Source: Bacteroidales bacterium (lineage in GTDB: Bacteria; Bacteroidota; Bacteroidia; Bacteroidales; P3). Taken from it: a stretch of DNA of 16,478 nucleotides. The stretch lies in NCBI GenBank assembly GCA_900769785.1, contig CAAGHV010000029.1, forward strand, positions 1 to 16,478, given 5' to 3'. The notes under the pieces were generated by a model. The model ran no database searches and was not told where the DNA came from. It saw only the letters and a program-made list of their open reading frames with translations. Position numbers and translations under genes: made by a program. How positions within the stretch are numbered: the first letter of the stretch is position 1; each line of letters opens with the position of its first letter. Shown here piece by piece: positions 6,175-13,796 of this stretch.

Positions 6175-8004
6175 ATGTATAACAAAAATGAACTTTCCGA
6201 AAAAGCTCATATTGAGCTTGTGAAAATTGCCGAAGAACTAAAAATTTCTCGTGCAATGAAGTTGACAAAAGAAGAATTGGTGTACAAAATTTTGGACCAT
6301 CAAGCTGCTAATCCCATAGAAGAAACAAAAAACAAAGAAACAGCAGCTCCCAAACAACGTAGAGCTAGGCTAAAACCAACCCCAATAGCAGAATCGAACG
6401 TGAGTACTACTGCTCCAAAGGCAAAAGCGCCTACAAAAAAAACTACCAAGAAAGTTGAAAAACAGGTAGAGGTTGAAGACACTACTACCAACATAGAAAA
6501 TATAAATATCAGTGATGTTACACTGCCCACCATTCCGGAAATACCCGAAATAGTAGAACCCTCGAGAAAAATATTGTTGAAACACCCCGACATAATTGGC
6601 ATACCTTCGGATATGATACTAGACGACAGTATTATAAAAGACATTGCCGAAAGTATAAATAAAGCCAATTCACAACAAGAACATCACGAAGAAACTGAAA
6701 TATCGACAGCCGACACCGCTGTTGAGACCAAAGAAGAAAACATACCACAAACCGAAGAGACACCAAAAACAGACACAGAGTCTAAACCCAAAGAAAAAAA
6801 CAAAAAGAAAAAAATAGATATAGCAGATGTTGAAGGTTTTGTACCCGAACAAACTAAAAAAGTAACACCCGACTATCCGTTTGAGATAGACGGAGTAGTA
6901 GAAGCCGAAGGTGTATTGGAAGTAAGTCCCGACGGTTTTGGATTCCTACGTTCATCGGACTACAACTACCTCAACTCACCCGATGATATATATGTTTCCA
7001 TGTCGCAAATACGTCTATTTGGACTAAAAACAGGCGACACTGTAAAAGGAACAATACGTCCGCCCAAGGAAGGAGAAAAATTCTTCCCTCTTATCAAAGT
7101 TGTAGAAATAAACGGTCTTTCGCCCGACAAGGTAAGAGACCGCGTACCATTCGACTCGCTAGTGCCACTATTTCCTCATGAAAAATTCAAACTTACCGGA
7201 CATCCACAGGAAACAATATCTACACGAATCATAGATATGTTTACCCCTATCGGAAAAGGACAACGTGGACTTATAGTAGCTCAGCCCAAAACAGGTAAAA
7301 CCACTTTGCTTAAGGAAATTGCCAACGCTATTGCCTACAATCACCCCGAAGTATATCTTATAGTATTGCTTATCGACGAGCGTCCCGAAGAAGTTACCGA
7401 TATGCAACGTAGCGTAAAAGCCGAAGTTATTGCATCAACCTTCGATGAGCCGGCCGAAAGACATGTAAAGATTGCCAATATAGTGTTGGAAAAAGCCAAA
7501 CGCCTTACCGAATGCGGACACGATGTGGTTATAGTTCTAGACTCTATCACACGTTTGGCAAGAGCCTACAACACTGTGGCACCGGCATCGGGCAAAGTAC
7601 TTAGCGGTGGCGTGGAAGCCAACGCATTGCAAAAACCAAAACGTTTCTTTGGTGCTGCCCGTAAAATTGAAAACGGTGGTTCGCTTACAATCATTGCAAC
7701 AGCCCTTACCGAAACCGGATCTAAAATGGACGACGTAATATTTGAAGAATTTAAAGGAACTGGTAATATGGAGTTGCAACTCGACCGCAAACTATCCAAC
7801 AAACGTATTTATCCGGCTGTGGATATTGTAGCTTCGAGCACACGACGCGACGATTTACTTGTTCCCCAAGATATATTGAACAGAACAGTTATATTCCGCA
7901 ACCTTTTGGTGGATATGAACTCGTCCGAAGCAATGGAATTTTTGAAAAAACACATGGCCAACACTCGTTCGAACGAAGAGTTTTTGTTTTCGATGGATAA
8001 ATAA
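6175..8004 (+). CDS. rho: Transcription termination factor Rho with long disordered insertion
   Basis: A hexameric RNA helicase that ends transcription at Rho-dependent sites. Order of parts: a Rho_N SAP-like helical domain (about 3-43); a low-complexity insertion (about 45-230); the cold-shock-type RNA-binding domain with DGFGFLRS (253-260); and the RecA-like ATPase. The ATPase has Walker A QPKTGKTT (370-377), the DERPEEV loop with the catalytic Glu shortly after, Walker B VIVLD (452-456) and the SITRLARAYN segment. All core motifs are intact. The 609-residue length, against about 420 in E. coli, comes from the insertion: a basic part (57-97), a hydrophobic island (107-165), an acidic part (168-200) and a lysine run (204-213). 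Such insertions are usual in Bacteroidetes. The start follows A-rich DNA without a clear Shine-Dalgarno site. Confidence 0.97.
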   Translation: MYNKNELSEKAHIELVKIAEELKISRAMKLTKEELVYKILDHQAANPIEETKNKETAAPKQRRARLKPTPIAESNVSTTAPKAKAPTKKTTKKVEKQVEVEDTTTNIENINISDVTLPTIPEIPEIVEPSRKILLKHPDIIGIPSDMILDDSIIKDIAESINKANSQQEHHEETEISTADTAVETKEENIPQTEETPKTDTESKPKEKNKKKKIDIADVEGFVPEQTKKVTPDYPFEIDGVVEAEGVLEVSPDGFGFLRSSDYNYLNSPDDIYVSMSQIRLFGLKTGDTVKGTIRPPKEGEKFFPLIKVVEINGLSPDKVRDRVPFDSLVPLFPHEKFKLTGHPQETISTRIIDMFTPIGKGQRGLIVAQPKTGKTTLLKEIANAIAYNHPEVYLIVLLIDERPEEVTDMQRSVKAEVIASTFDEPAERHVKIANIVLEKAKRLTECGHDVVIVLDSITRLARAYNTVAPASGKVLSGGVEANALQKPKRFFGAARKIENGGSLTIIATALTETGSKMDDVIFEEFKGTGNMELQLDRKLSNKRIYPAVDIVASSTRRDDLLVPQDILNRTVIFRNLLVDMNSSEAMEFLKKHMANTRSNEEFLFSMDK

Positions 8005-8033
8005 ATATATGTTAATAAATCAAACATTGAAAA

Positions 8034-8372
8034 ATGAATCCTATAATTGAAATAGAATCGAAGATAGAAAGTTTCACTACTGAACTGATACAGTTTTGCA
8101 AACCTATTATGCTTGAGAAAAAATACTCGTCGGCAGTATCGCAACTGCTCAACTGCGAAAGCAATATAAGAATGACAATAGAATTTGCAAAAACTGTGGA
8201 GACTCAGAAAGAGTGCTACGAAAAACTTACACTCACCAAAGAAGAGCTTCAATTGATGGAATACTTCTTAAAGTCACTCCTAAACTACGATAACGAAACG
8301 GTATCAAAACTAATAGAAAAAGCCAATCAGATAAAAAGTGAGATTGAACCCTTGATTGAGAATATCAAATAA
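8034..8372 (+). CDS. Small helical protein of unknown function
   Basis: A 112-residue protein that I do not recognise. It lies 29 bp after rho in the same direction and ahead of a terminator, so it is probably co-transcribed with rho. It has no signal peptide, membrane segment or obvious metal-binding motif. The composition is rich in Glu, Lys, Leu and Ile with heptad-like spacing (for example LTKEELQLMEYFLKSLLNY and the C-terminal KLIEKANQIKSEIEPLIENI), which predicts an all-helical, perhaps coiled-coil, fold. Two cysteines (positions 22 and 41) and a third near 71 are scattered rather than paired. Codon use resembles rho. It is probably a real gene; any link to Rho is inference from position only. 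Confidence 0.7.
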   Translation: MNPIIEIESKIESFTTELIQFCKPIMLEKKYSSAVSQLLNCESNIRMTIEFAKTVETQKECYEKLTLTKEELQLMEYFLKSLLNYDNETVSKLIEKANQIKSEIEPLIENIK

Positions 8373-8407
8373 ATACTCTACAGCTTATTGCTAAACAGAT
8401 AACCAAC

Positions 8408-8447
8408 GCCCCTCATTATTTATAAGAATATTGAGGGGCTATATTTT
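8408..8447 (+). terminator. Intrinsic terminator after the rho operon
   Basis: GCCCCTCA (8408-8415) pairs with TGAGGGGC (8432-8439) in a perfect 8-bp GC-rich stem with a 16-nt AT-rich loop, followed by TATATTTT. It lies 36 bp after the stop of the small gene behind rho. Confidence 0.75.
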
Positions 8448-8527
8448 GGGGTAGTCAAAAGTACAATCAACCATCGTTTGAATCTAATTACATTCATCTA
8501 TATCTATACTCTACTGTCAATAAGTTC

Positions 8528-8542
8528 ACAATAGGGTATTGT
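8528..8542. repeat. Short perfect inverted repeat in the intergenic region
   Basis: ACAATA GGG TATTGT is a 6-bp perfect inverted repeat with a 3-bp centre, just before the 22-bp repeat tract. It could be an operator half-site pair, but it is short and AT-rich. Confidence 0.35.
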
Positions 8543-8550
8543 AGATATGA

Positions 8551-8685
8551 TGATATACCGTTTATTTTCAACTGATATAGTTTCTTTAACTACATCATGA
8601 TATAGATAAAATTTCTTCGTGATATAGATAAATCTGCATCATGATGTAAATTATATTTCCTCGGATATTATATTTAGATTATATA
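8551..8685. repeat. Imperfect 22-bp direct repeats, five copies plus a decayed sixth
   Basis: Units begin with TGATATA-type sequence at 8551, 8573, 8598, 8620 and 8642, with spacings 22, 25, 22 and 22; a weaker sixth starts with GATATTA at 8664. The best pair is 8598 and 8620, which share TGATATAGATAAA. The units are direct, AT-rich and without unique spacers. They fill much of the 8440-8849 gene-free stretch before the TPR gene, the rest of which is AT-rich and unremarkable apart from neighbouring entries. Spacing near two helical turns suggests phased protein binding or DNA bending. Confidence 0.65.
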
Positions 8686-8708
8686 TTTTGTATGAACAGA
8701 TGTATCAG

Positions 8709-8757
8709 TAGGTAATTATTCATATGTAGAAGTAAGTTTACTAACTACCTATTTTTT
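8709..8757 (+). terminator. Terminator-like hairpin upstream of the TPR gene
   Basis: TAGGTAATTA (8709-8718) pairs with TAACTACCTA (8742-8751) with one mismatch, followed at once by TTTTTT (8752-8757). An alternative inner hairpin, AGTAA/TTACT at 8731-8742, would compete with the outer stem. The element lies 93 bp before the TPR start. It may end a short transcript or act as an attenuator. The stem is AT-rich, so strength is uncertain. Confidence 0.4.
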
Positions 8758-8849
8758 CCGAAATAAAGCCAAACGAAAAATAAAATAGAGTTTTATCCGT
8801 TTTTTAACTAATAAATAAAACTAAAGAAAACAAGATCAAAAGATACATT

Positions 8850-9992
8850 ATGAGAAAAACATTAGAAGTTATTGCAGTGGCACTCCTATTACTATCTTCA
8901 ACATCGGTTTTCTCGCAAACCGACAGCCTTTCGGCATCTGATTATATAGCTAAAGCAAAAAATGCAACCAACCTTTCGCTAAACGACTTGGCTATAAAAT
9001 ATTACCAATCTGCCATAGATGCCAACCCTATGGGAGCCGAAGCATACTTTGAACTGGGTTGCTTGTACACCAAAATGGAACATTATGCTCAGGCTGTAAG
9101 CAATTTCAACTACACCTTAGAGATAAACCCCAACCATGCTGCTGCCCACGAACGCCTAGCTTATATATATACCGAAAACGAGCAATACGAACTTGCCTAC
9201 ACTCACGCTCAAAAAGCTATTGAATTAGATCCTCTTTCGCCATCGGCATACGCTACTATGGGTATTTACTACTGCATACAGAAAGAATATATCAACGCAA
9301 TAACGTGGTGTAAGAAAGCCTTGGAAATAGACCCCAAATATGGCCGTGGCTACAACTGCCTAGGATTTATAAACTTTTACAAAGGCAACGAAGCCGAAGC
9401 ATACTCATGTTTCCAAAAGGCAATAAAATATAGCCCCAAAGATATAGATGGATACTACAATCTGGCTGTAATGTACCGCAAAAAGGAAAACTACGAAGCT
9501 GCTATATCGACCTGCAAAAAAGGTTTGGCAATAGACCCCAACTCTATAAAACTATACTACAACATGGGTATCGCCTACCGCGAACGCAAAATGTACGATA
9601 AAGCAGCTCAATGCTATGAAAAGATATTGGAACTCGATAGCACATCGGTAAAAGCCTACAACCAACTGGGAATAAGCTATACACGTAAAGGGCTGTACGA
9701 AAAAGCAATATCGTTTTACGAAAAAGCTATTGACATAGATTCGAAACACGCCTCGTCGTACAGAAATCTGGCCGACACATACCTACTGAAGGGCGAACAA
9801 GAAAAGGCTCTGAAAACCTACCACAAAGCCATAGCCGCCGACCCCAACGACAGCTACTCCCACTGTCAACTGGCCGAAATATTTGGCAAACGAAACAACG
9901 ATCGGAAACAGGTAAGCTACTACAAGACAGCGGACAAAAAGAGACACAAACGAGCTCAAGATTGGCTACAACACAACGGACATTCATGGTAA
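8850..9992 (+). CDS. Exported tetratricopeptide repeat protein
   Basis: A 380-residue protein with a signal peptide (hydrophobic core VIAVALLLLSSTSVF, cleavage near residue 23 after FSQ) and then almost only TPR units. Repeats start at residues 63, 97, 131, 165, 199, 233, 267, 301 and 335, exactly 34 residues apart with no insertions, each ending in a DP or NP turn such as ALEIDPKY. A less regular half-repeat precedes them (about 44-62). TPRs form a right-handed superhelix that binds peptides or protein partners; no enzyme domain is present. The protein should be periplasmic, as no lipobox or outer-membrane domain is visible. It is the first gene of an operon, 28 bp before the deaminase gene. 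The partner is unknown. Confidence 0.88.
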   Translation: MRKTLEVIAVALLLLSSTSVFSQTDSLSASDYIAKAKNATNLSLNDLAIKYYQSAIDANPMGAEAYFELGCLYTKMEHYAQAVSNFNYTLEINPNHAAAHERLAYIYTENEQYELAYTHAQKAIELDPLSPSAYATMGIYYCIQKEYINAITWCKKALEIDPKYGRGYNCLGFINFYKGNEAEAYSCFQKAIKYSPKDIDGYYNLAVMYRKKENYEAAISTCKKGLAIDPNSIKLYYNMGIAYRERKMYDKAAQCYEKILELDSTSVKAYNQLGISYTRKGLYEKAISFYEKAIDIDSKHASSYRNLADTYLLKGEQEKALKTYHKAIAADPNDSYSHCQLAEIFGKRNNDRKQVSYYKTADKKRHKRAQDWLQHNGHSW

Positions 9993-10020
9993 AAACATCG
10001 AAAAAAAACAATTTGATATT

Positions 10021-11280
10021 ATGAGCATACTTATTAAAAACGTTTTATTGAACGAACAACGAACCGATATACTTATAAAAGGAAATAAAATAGCCGCTGT
10101 GGCAAAAAACATAATAGCCGAAGATATAGAAAAGACCATTGACGGCAACAACAAAGCTGCCTTTCCGGGATTGGTAAACGGTCATACACATGCTGCCATG
10201 ACTTTTTTTAGAGGTTACGGCGACGACCTTCCTCTAGAAGAATGGCTCACAACAAAAATATGGCCCAACGAAAGAAATCTGACCGACGAAATAGTATATT
10301 GGGGCACTAAACTAGCCTGCTTGGAGATGATAAAAACAGGTACCACCACCTTCAACGACATGTACTTCCGCTTCAAAGAGTCGGCACGTGCTACCGATGA
10401 GATGGGCATACGCGGAGTATTTCCACAACTGATGTTTGACGGATTAGACCCTGTTCAAGCCAAAAAGGTGCAAAGTCGCATAAGTGCAAAAGACTTTGAA
10501 GGAAACTACAGCACTCGGATAATGTTTTCAATAGCACCACACGCAATATACACAGTATCGGGAGGCTCGTACAAATGGGCCATGGATTTTGCCAAAGAAC
10601 ACAATATTATTGTACACACACACCTTGCCGAAACACAAACCGAATACCAAAACGCTGTAAAAAACTTCGGATTATCGCCGGTTCGTTACCTCAACACCCT
10701 TGGTGTGCTACGTCCCAATTTGGTGATAGCCCACTGTCTATGGCTCGACGATGAGGAAATACAAATGCTTGCCGACAACGATGTAAAGGTGGTACACAAC
10801 CCCAATTCCAACCTCAAACTTGCTTCGGGACATAGATTTCTATACAACGAAATGCGCAACAAAGGAGTATGTATAGGACTGGGAACCGACGGCTGCTCTT
10901 CGTCGAACAATCTAGATATGATAGAATCTATGAAAATGATGAGCCTATTGCAAAAAGGCTGGAGACACGACCCCACCGCTCTACCAGCCGAAGAAACACT
11001 GAAAGTTGCGTCGGAAAACGGAGCTAAAATACTGAATATCGATAGTGGAAAAATAGAAAAAGGTAAGTTGGCTGATATATTTTTGGTGGATATAAACACC
11101 CCGGCATTTACCCCTTTCAACAACAACACTATATCAAACCTTGTATATGCTGCTAATGGCAACAATGTAGATACCGTTATATGCGATGGCAGAGTAATAA
11201 TGGAAAACCGCAGGGTAGCCGGCGAAGAAGAAATATTGCAAAAGGTAAACGAATTGGTTAGTAATTTAATCAAACACTGA
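10021..11280 (+). CDS. mtaD: Amidohydrolase, probable 5'-methylthioadenosine/S-adenosylhomocysteine deaminase
   Basis: A cytoplasmic amidohydrolase of the cytosine deaminase-like (SsnA/TrzN/MtaD) group, 419 residues. Metal and catalytic residues are in place: NGHTHAAM (53-60; His55 and His57), APHA (172-175), HTHLAE with His201 and the proton-shuttle Glu204, AHC with His238, and GTDGCSSSNNLDM (288-300; Asp290). The segment RGYGDDLPLEEWL (64-76) is typical of the MtaD branch. The likely reaction is deamination of methylthioadenosine or S-adenosylhomocysteine to the inosyl form, part of methionine and SAM by-product salvage. Other purine or aminohydrolase substrates cannot be excluded from motifs alone. 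It lies 28 bp after the TPR gene, and its stop TGA shares its A with the ATG of the next gene, which implies translational coupling. Confidence 0.88.
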   Translation: MSILIKNVLLNEQRTDILIKGNKIAAVAKNIIAEDIEKTIDGNNKAAFPGLVNGHTHAAMTFFRGYGDDLPLEEWLTTKIWPNERNLTDEIVYWGTKLACLEMIKTGTTTFNDMYFRFKESARATDEMGIRGVFPQLMFDGLDPVQAKKVQSRISAKDFEGNYSTRIMFSIAPHAIYTVSGGSYKWAMDFAKEHNIIVHTHLAETQTEYQNAVKNFGLSPVRYLNTLGVLRPNLVIAHCLWLDDEEIQMLADNDVKVVHNPNSNLKLASGHRFLYNEMRNKGVCIGLGTDGCSSSNNLDMIESMKMMSLLQKGWRHDPTALPAEETLKVASENGAKILNIDSGKIEKGKLADIFLVDINTPAFTPFNNNTISNLVYAANGNNVDTVICDGRVIMENRRVAGEEEILQKVNELVSNLIKH

Positions 11281-12902
11281 TGAAAAACACAACTGCATAC
11301 ATAATATCCCTTTTACTAACAGTACTTGCTATTTCGTCTTGCCAACACGGCAATGACAATTCCGACAAAAAAATATTCAAATACAACGAATCGGCAGGTA
11401 TAGCCTCACTCGATCCTGCCTTTGCCAAAGACCAAGCAATGATATGGGCCACCAGCCAGCTATTCAACGGACTTATACAACTTGATAGCAACCTTAATGT
11501 ACGTCCATGTATTGCAAAATCGTGGAACATAAGTAACGATGGACTTACATATACATTCCATCTTCGCCCCGACGTGTACTTTCATAAAAGCGACTGCTTT
11601 GCCGATAGTACACGCTGTGTAGTTGCAGCAGACTTTGTATATAGTTTCAACAGAATATTGGACGAAAAAGTAGCTTCTCCGGGAAGGTGGATATTTAGCG
11701 AAGTTGATTATGATGGTTCACAACCAGCATTTTTTGCACCCAATGACAGCACATTTATAATTCGCTTACGCCAACCTTTTTCGCCTTTTCTAGGCATGCT
11801 TGGTATGCCCTACTGCTTTGTTGTACCACACGAAGTGGTAGAACACTATGGTACCGACTTTCGTCAACACCCAATTGGTACAGGCCCTTTTAAGTTCCAA
11901 CTTTGGAAAGAGAATACAAAATTAGTAATGCGAAAAAACCCATACTATTTCGAAAAAGATACCAACGGTACTCCACTACCCTATCTTGATGGTGTAGCTA
12001 TAACCTTTATTATAGACAAACAGACTGTATTTTTGGAATTTGTGAAAGGCAACCTCGACTTTATGAACTCGCTAGACGCAAGTTACAAAGACGAACTACT
12101 TACGCAAACCGGACAACTACGTAGCAAATACAGCAACAAAATAAATATGCACAGTCAACCATACCTGAACACCGAATACCTTGGTTTCCTTATGGACAAT
12201 AGTAATAGTCCCATAAAGGATAAACGCATACGCCAAGCCATTAATTATGGTTTCGACCGTAGAAAAATGATGAAATACTTGCGAAACAATGTAGGCATAC
12301 CGGGTTGCTATGGATTTATTCCCAAAGGTTTGCCCGGATTCGACACATCTATGATTTGTTACGAATACAATTCAGAAAAGGCACTACAACTACTAAAAGA
12401 TGCAGGCTACCCCAACGGACAAGGACTACCTACCATAAAACTATCTACCACAGCTACATACCTCGACCTATGCAAATACATACAACAACAACTGAGTATT
12501 ATAGGAATAAACATTGATGTAGATGTTAACCCTCCAGGAGCTTTGCGAGAACAGATTGCTCAATCCAAGAGCAATTGGTTCCGTGGGTCGTGGATTGCCG
12601 ACTATCCCGATGCAGAAAACTATCTTTCGTTGTTCTACTCTGACAACTTCTGTCCCAAGGGGCCAAACTATACACACTATAGGAACACCAAGTTTGACCA
12701 GCTATACACCAAGGCTAAAGCTACAACCTGCGATAGCACACGTGTGGAACTATACAAGAAAATGAATAAACTGATTATGGACGAAGCACCAGTGGTTGTA
12801 TTGTACTACGACCAAATACTACACTTCACACATAAGAATATATCCGGTATGCAAAGCAATGCCATGAATAGTCTTAATTTAAAATATGTAATAAAGAAAT
12901 AA
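11280..12902 (+). CDS. Peptide/nickel-type ABC transporter substrate-binding lipoprotein
   Basis: A solute-binding protein of family 5 (OppA/DppA type), 540 residues, the normal size. The N-terminus is a lipoprotein signal with lipobox ISSC and Cys21. The family core is clear: IASLDPAFAKDQAMIWATSQ near residue 41, then RPCIAKSWNISNDGLTYTF and HLRPDVYFH (75-102), AADFVYSFNRILD (116-128), and later GTGPFKFQLWKENTKLVMRKNPYY. The usual ligand is an oligopeptide, but some members bind nickel, haem, sugars or murein peptides. No permease or ATPase gene is in the window, so it either works with a transporter encoded elsewhere or has another role. Its start overlaps the mtaD stop by one base (TGATG). 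It is the last gene before a bidirectional terminator. Confidence 0.9.
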   Translation: MKNTTAYIISLLLTVLAISSCQHGNDNSDKKIFKYNESAGIASLDPAFAKDQAMIWATSQLFNGLIQLDSNLNVRPCIAKSWNISNDGLTYTFHLRPDVYFHKSDCFADSTRCVVAADFVYSFNRILDEKVASPGRWIFSEVDYDGSQPAFFAPNDSTFIIRLRQPFSPFLGMLGMPYCFVVPHEVVEHYGTDFRQHPIGTGPFKFQLWKENTKLVMRKNPYYFEKDTNGTPLPYLDGVAITFIIDKQTVFLEFVKGNLDFMNSLDASYKDELLTQTGQLRSKYSNKINMHSQPYLNTEYLGFLMDNSNSPIKDKRIRQAINYGFDRRKMMKYLRNNVGIPGCYGFIPKGLPGFDTSMICYEYNSEKALQLLKDAGYPNGQGLPTIKLSTTATYLDLCKYIQQQLSIIGINIDVDVNPPGALREQIAQSKSNWFRGSWIADYPDAENYLSLFYSDNFCPKGPNYTHYRNTKFDQLYTKAKATTCDSTRVELYKKMNKLIMDEAPVVVLYYDQILHFTHKNISGMQSNAMNSLNLKYVIKK

Positions 12903-12907
12903 GAAAC

Positions 12908-12948
12908 AAAAAGAAGGATACTCATTGTAGAGGATATCCTTCTTTTTT
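12908..12948. terminator. Bidirectional terminator between convergent operons
   Basis: AAAAAGAAGGATA (12908-12920) pairs with TATCCTTCTTTTT (12935-12947) in a 13-bp stem with a 14-nt loop. The T-run serves rightward transcription and the A-run becomes a T-run leftward. It lies 5 bp after the substrate-binding protein stop and 8 bp after the leftward charged-protein gene ends, so one element serves both. Confidence 0.85.
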
Positions 12949-12956
12949 AGGGATTG

Positions 12957-13691
12957 TTATTTTGCTTTTGTCTTTGTTGCTTTAGGCTTGGTCTCTTTAG
13001 TTTTTGTGCTAACTGTTCTTACTACTTTCTTAGCCTTTGGCTCTTTGACCTCTTTCGGTTCTTTTTTAACCTTTGGTGTTTTTGGGGCCTTAACCGATTT
13101 CGTTGTCTTAGACCCTTCCAATATATCAGTACTATCAGCACTGATGTTCGACTCTTTCATAAAGTTTTCTATATCCATAATATCAGCATCATTCGGACCA
13201 TCATCGTAGTCTGTCAGATATTCATCATCACTGTCTATCTCATCGCTATCATCATCATCGTATTCATCTTTATCTTTATCGCCATATGGGTCATCATCAT
13301 CTTCTTCGTCCGGCAAATCGAAAGAATCTTCGTAAGCCCCATGTTTCAAACTAAACTCTTTATGGTCGGGATCGTTCTTTTCAGAAGGGTCATCTGTCAA
13401 AGGTTCAAATTTAGAACTTTCGTCTTTTACATCGTCATCGGCAAATAATTCTTTATCCAACTCCTCTTCTGCCAAATGAGAATCTATGCGTACCTCAAAT
13501 TTTACCATATAAGAAGTATCTTCGGTTTCCAAAGGTACTACAAAAATAGGTGTTCCGTCGGGTTTCACTATTTTCTGCATATAATCCTTATGTCCCTCCG
13601 GATATGCTTCTTTGAACAATTCTCTCAATTCGTCTGATAAGTTTTCATTACTGATTATCAGTTTCTTCTTACGATTATCATGTCTTTTCAT
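12957..13691 (-). CDS. Highly charged protein beside parE, unknown function
   Basis: A 244-residue protein in three parts. The N-terminus (1-70) begins basic (MKRHDNRKKK) and looks like a small folded domain with ELRELFKEAYPEGHKDY (21-37) and PIFVVPLETEDTSYMVKFEVRI (48-69). The middle (about 73-190) is very acidic with Asp runs (DEEDDDDPYGD near 128-138, DEYDDDDSDEIDSDDE near 142-157). The tail (195-244) is rich in Lys, Pro, Thr and Ala (KAPKTPKVKKEPKE), like histone H1-type tails. It has no signal peptide or membrane segment, so it is cytoplasmic. It lies downstream of parE on the same strand with a 105-bp gap that carries its own promoter. A nucleic-acid or topoisomerase-associated role is inference. 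I do not recognise the family. Confidence 0.8.
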   Translation of the reverse strand: MKRHDNRKKKLIISNENLSDELRELFKEAYPEGHKDYMQKIVKPDGTPIFVVPLETEDTSYMVKFEVRIDSHLAEEELDKELFADDDVKDESSKFEPLTDDPSEKNDPDHKEFSLKHGAYEDSFDLPDEEDDDDPYGDKDKDEYDDDDSDEIDSDDEYLTDYDDGPNDADIMDIENFMKESNISADSTDILEGSKTTKSVKAPKTPKVKKEPKEVKEPKAKKVVRTVSTKTKETKPKATKTKAK

Positions 13692-13708
13692 CCCTTGATT
13701 TTTTTTTG

Positions 13709-13739
13709 CAATGTTAGTAAGATTCTTTGAATGCTACAA
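13709..13739 (-). promoter_or_regulatory. Promoter of the charged-protein gene
   Basis: On the minus strand, TTG (13739-13737) is followed after exactly 20 bp by TAACATTG (13716-13709), one base off TAnnTTTG. Transcription would start about 10 bp before the ATG at 13691, giving a very short leader. The gene can therefore be expressed apart from parE. Confidence 0.5.
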
Positions 13740-13796
13740 GTTTTTTCTTAGTTTTTTTCTATTTTTTCTTTTATTACACTGAATATCAATTATATT

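Noticed and set aside
8551..8685. CRISPR array or plasmid-type iterons
   Set aside because: There are no unique spacers, and no rep gene or plasmid signs nearby. Kept only as direct repeats.
12954..13448. Rightward open frames opposite the charged-protein gene
   Set aside because: They are mirror frames of the lysine- and aspartate-rich coding sequence; the peptides are runs of Phe, Ile and Cys without family features.
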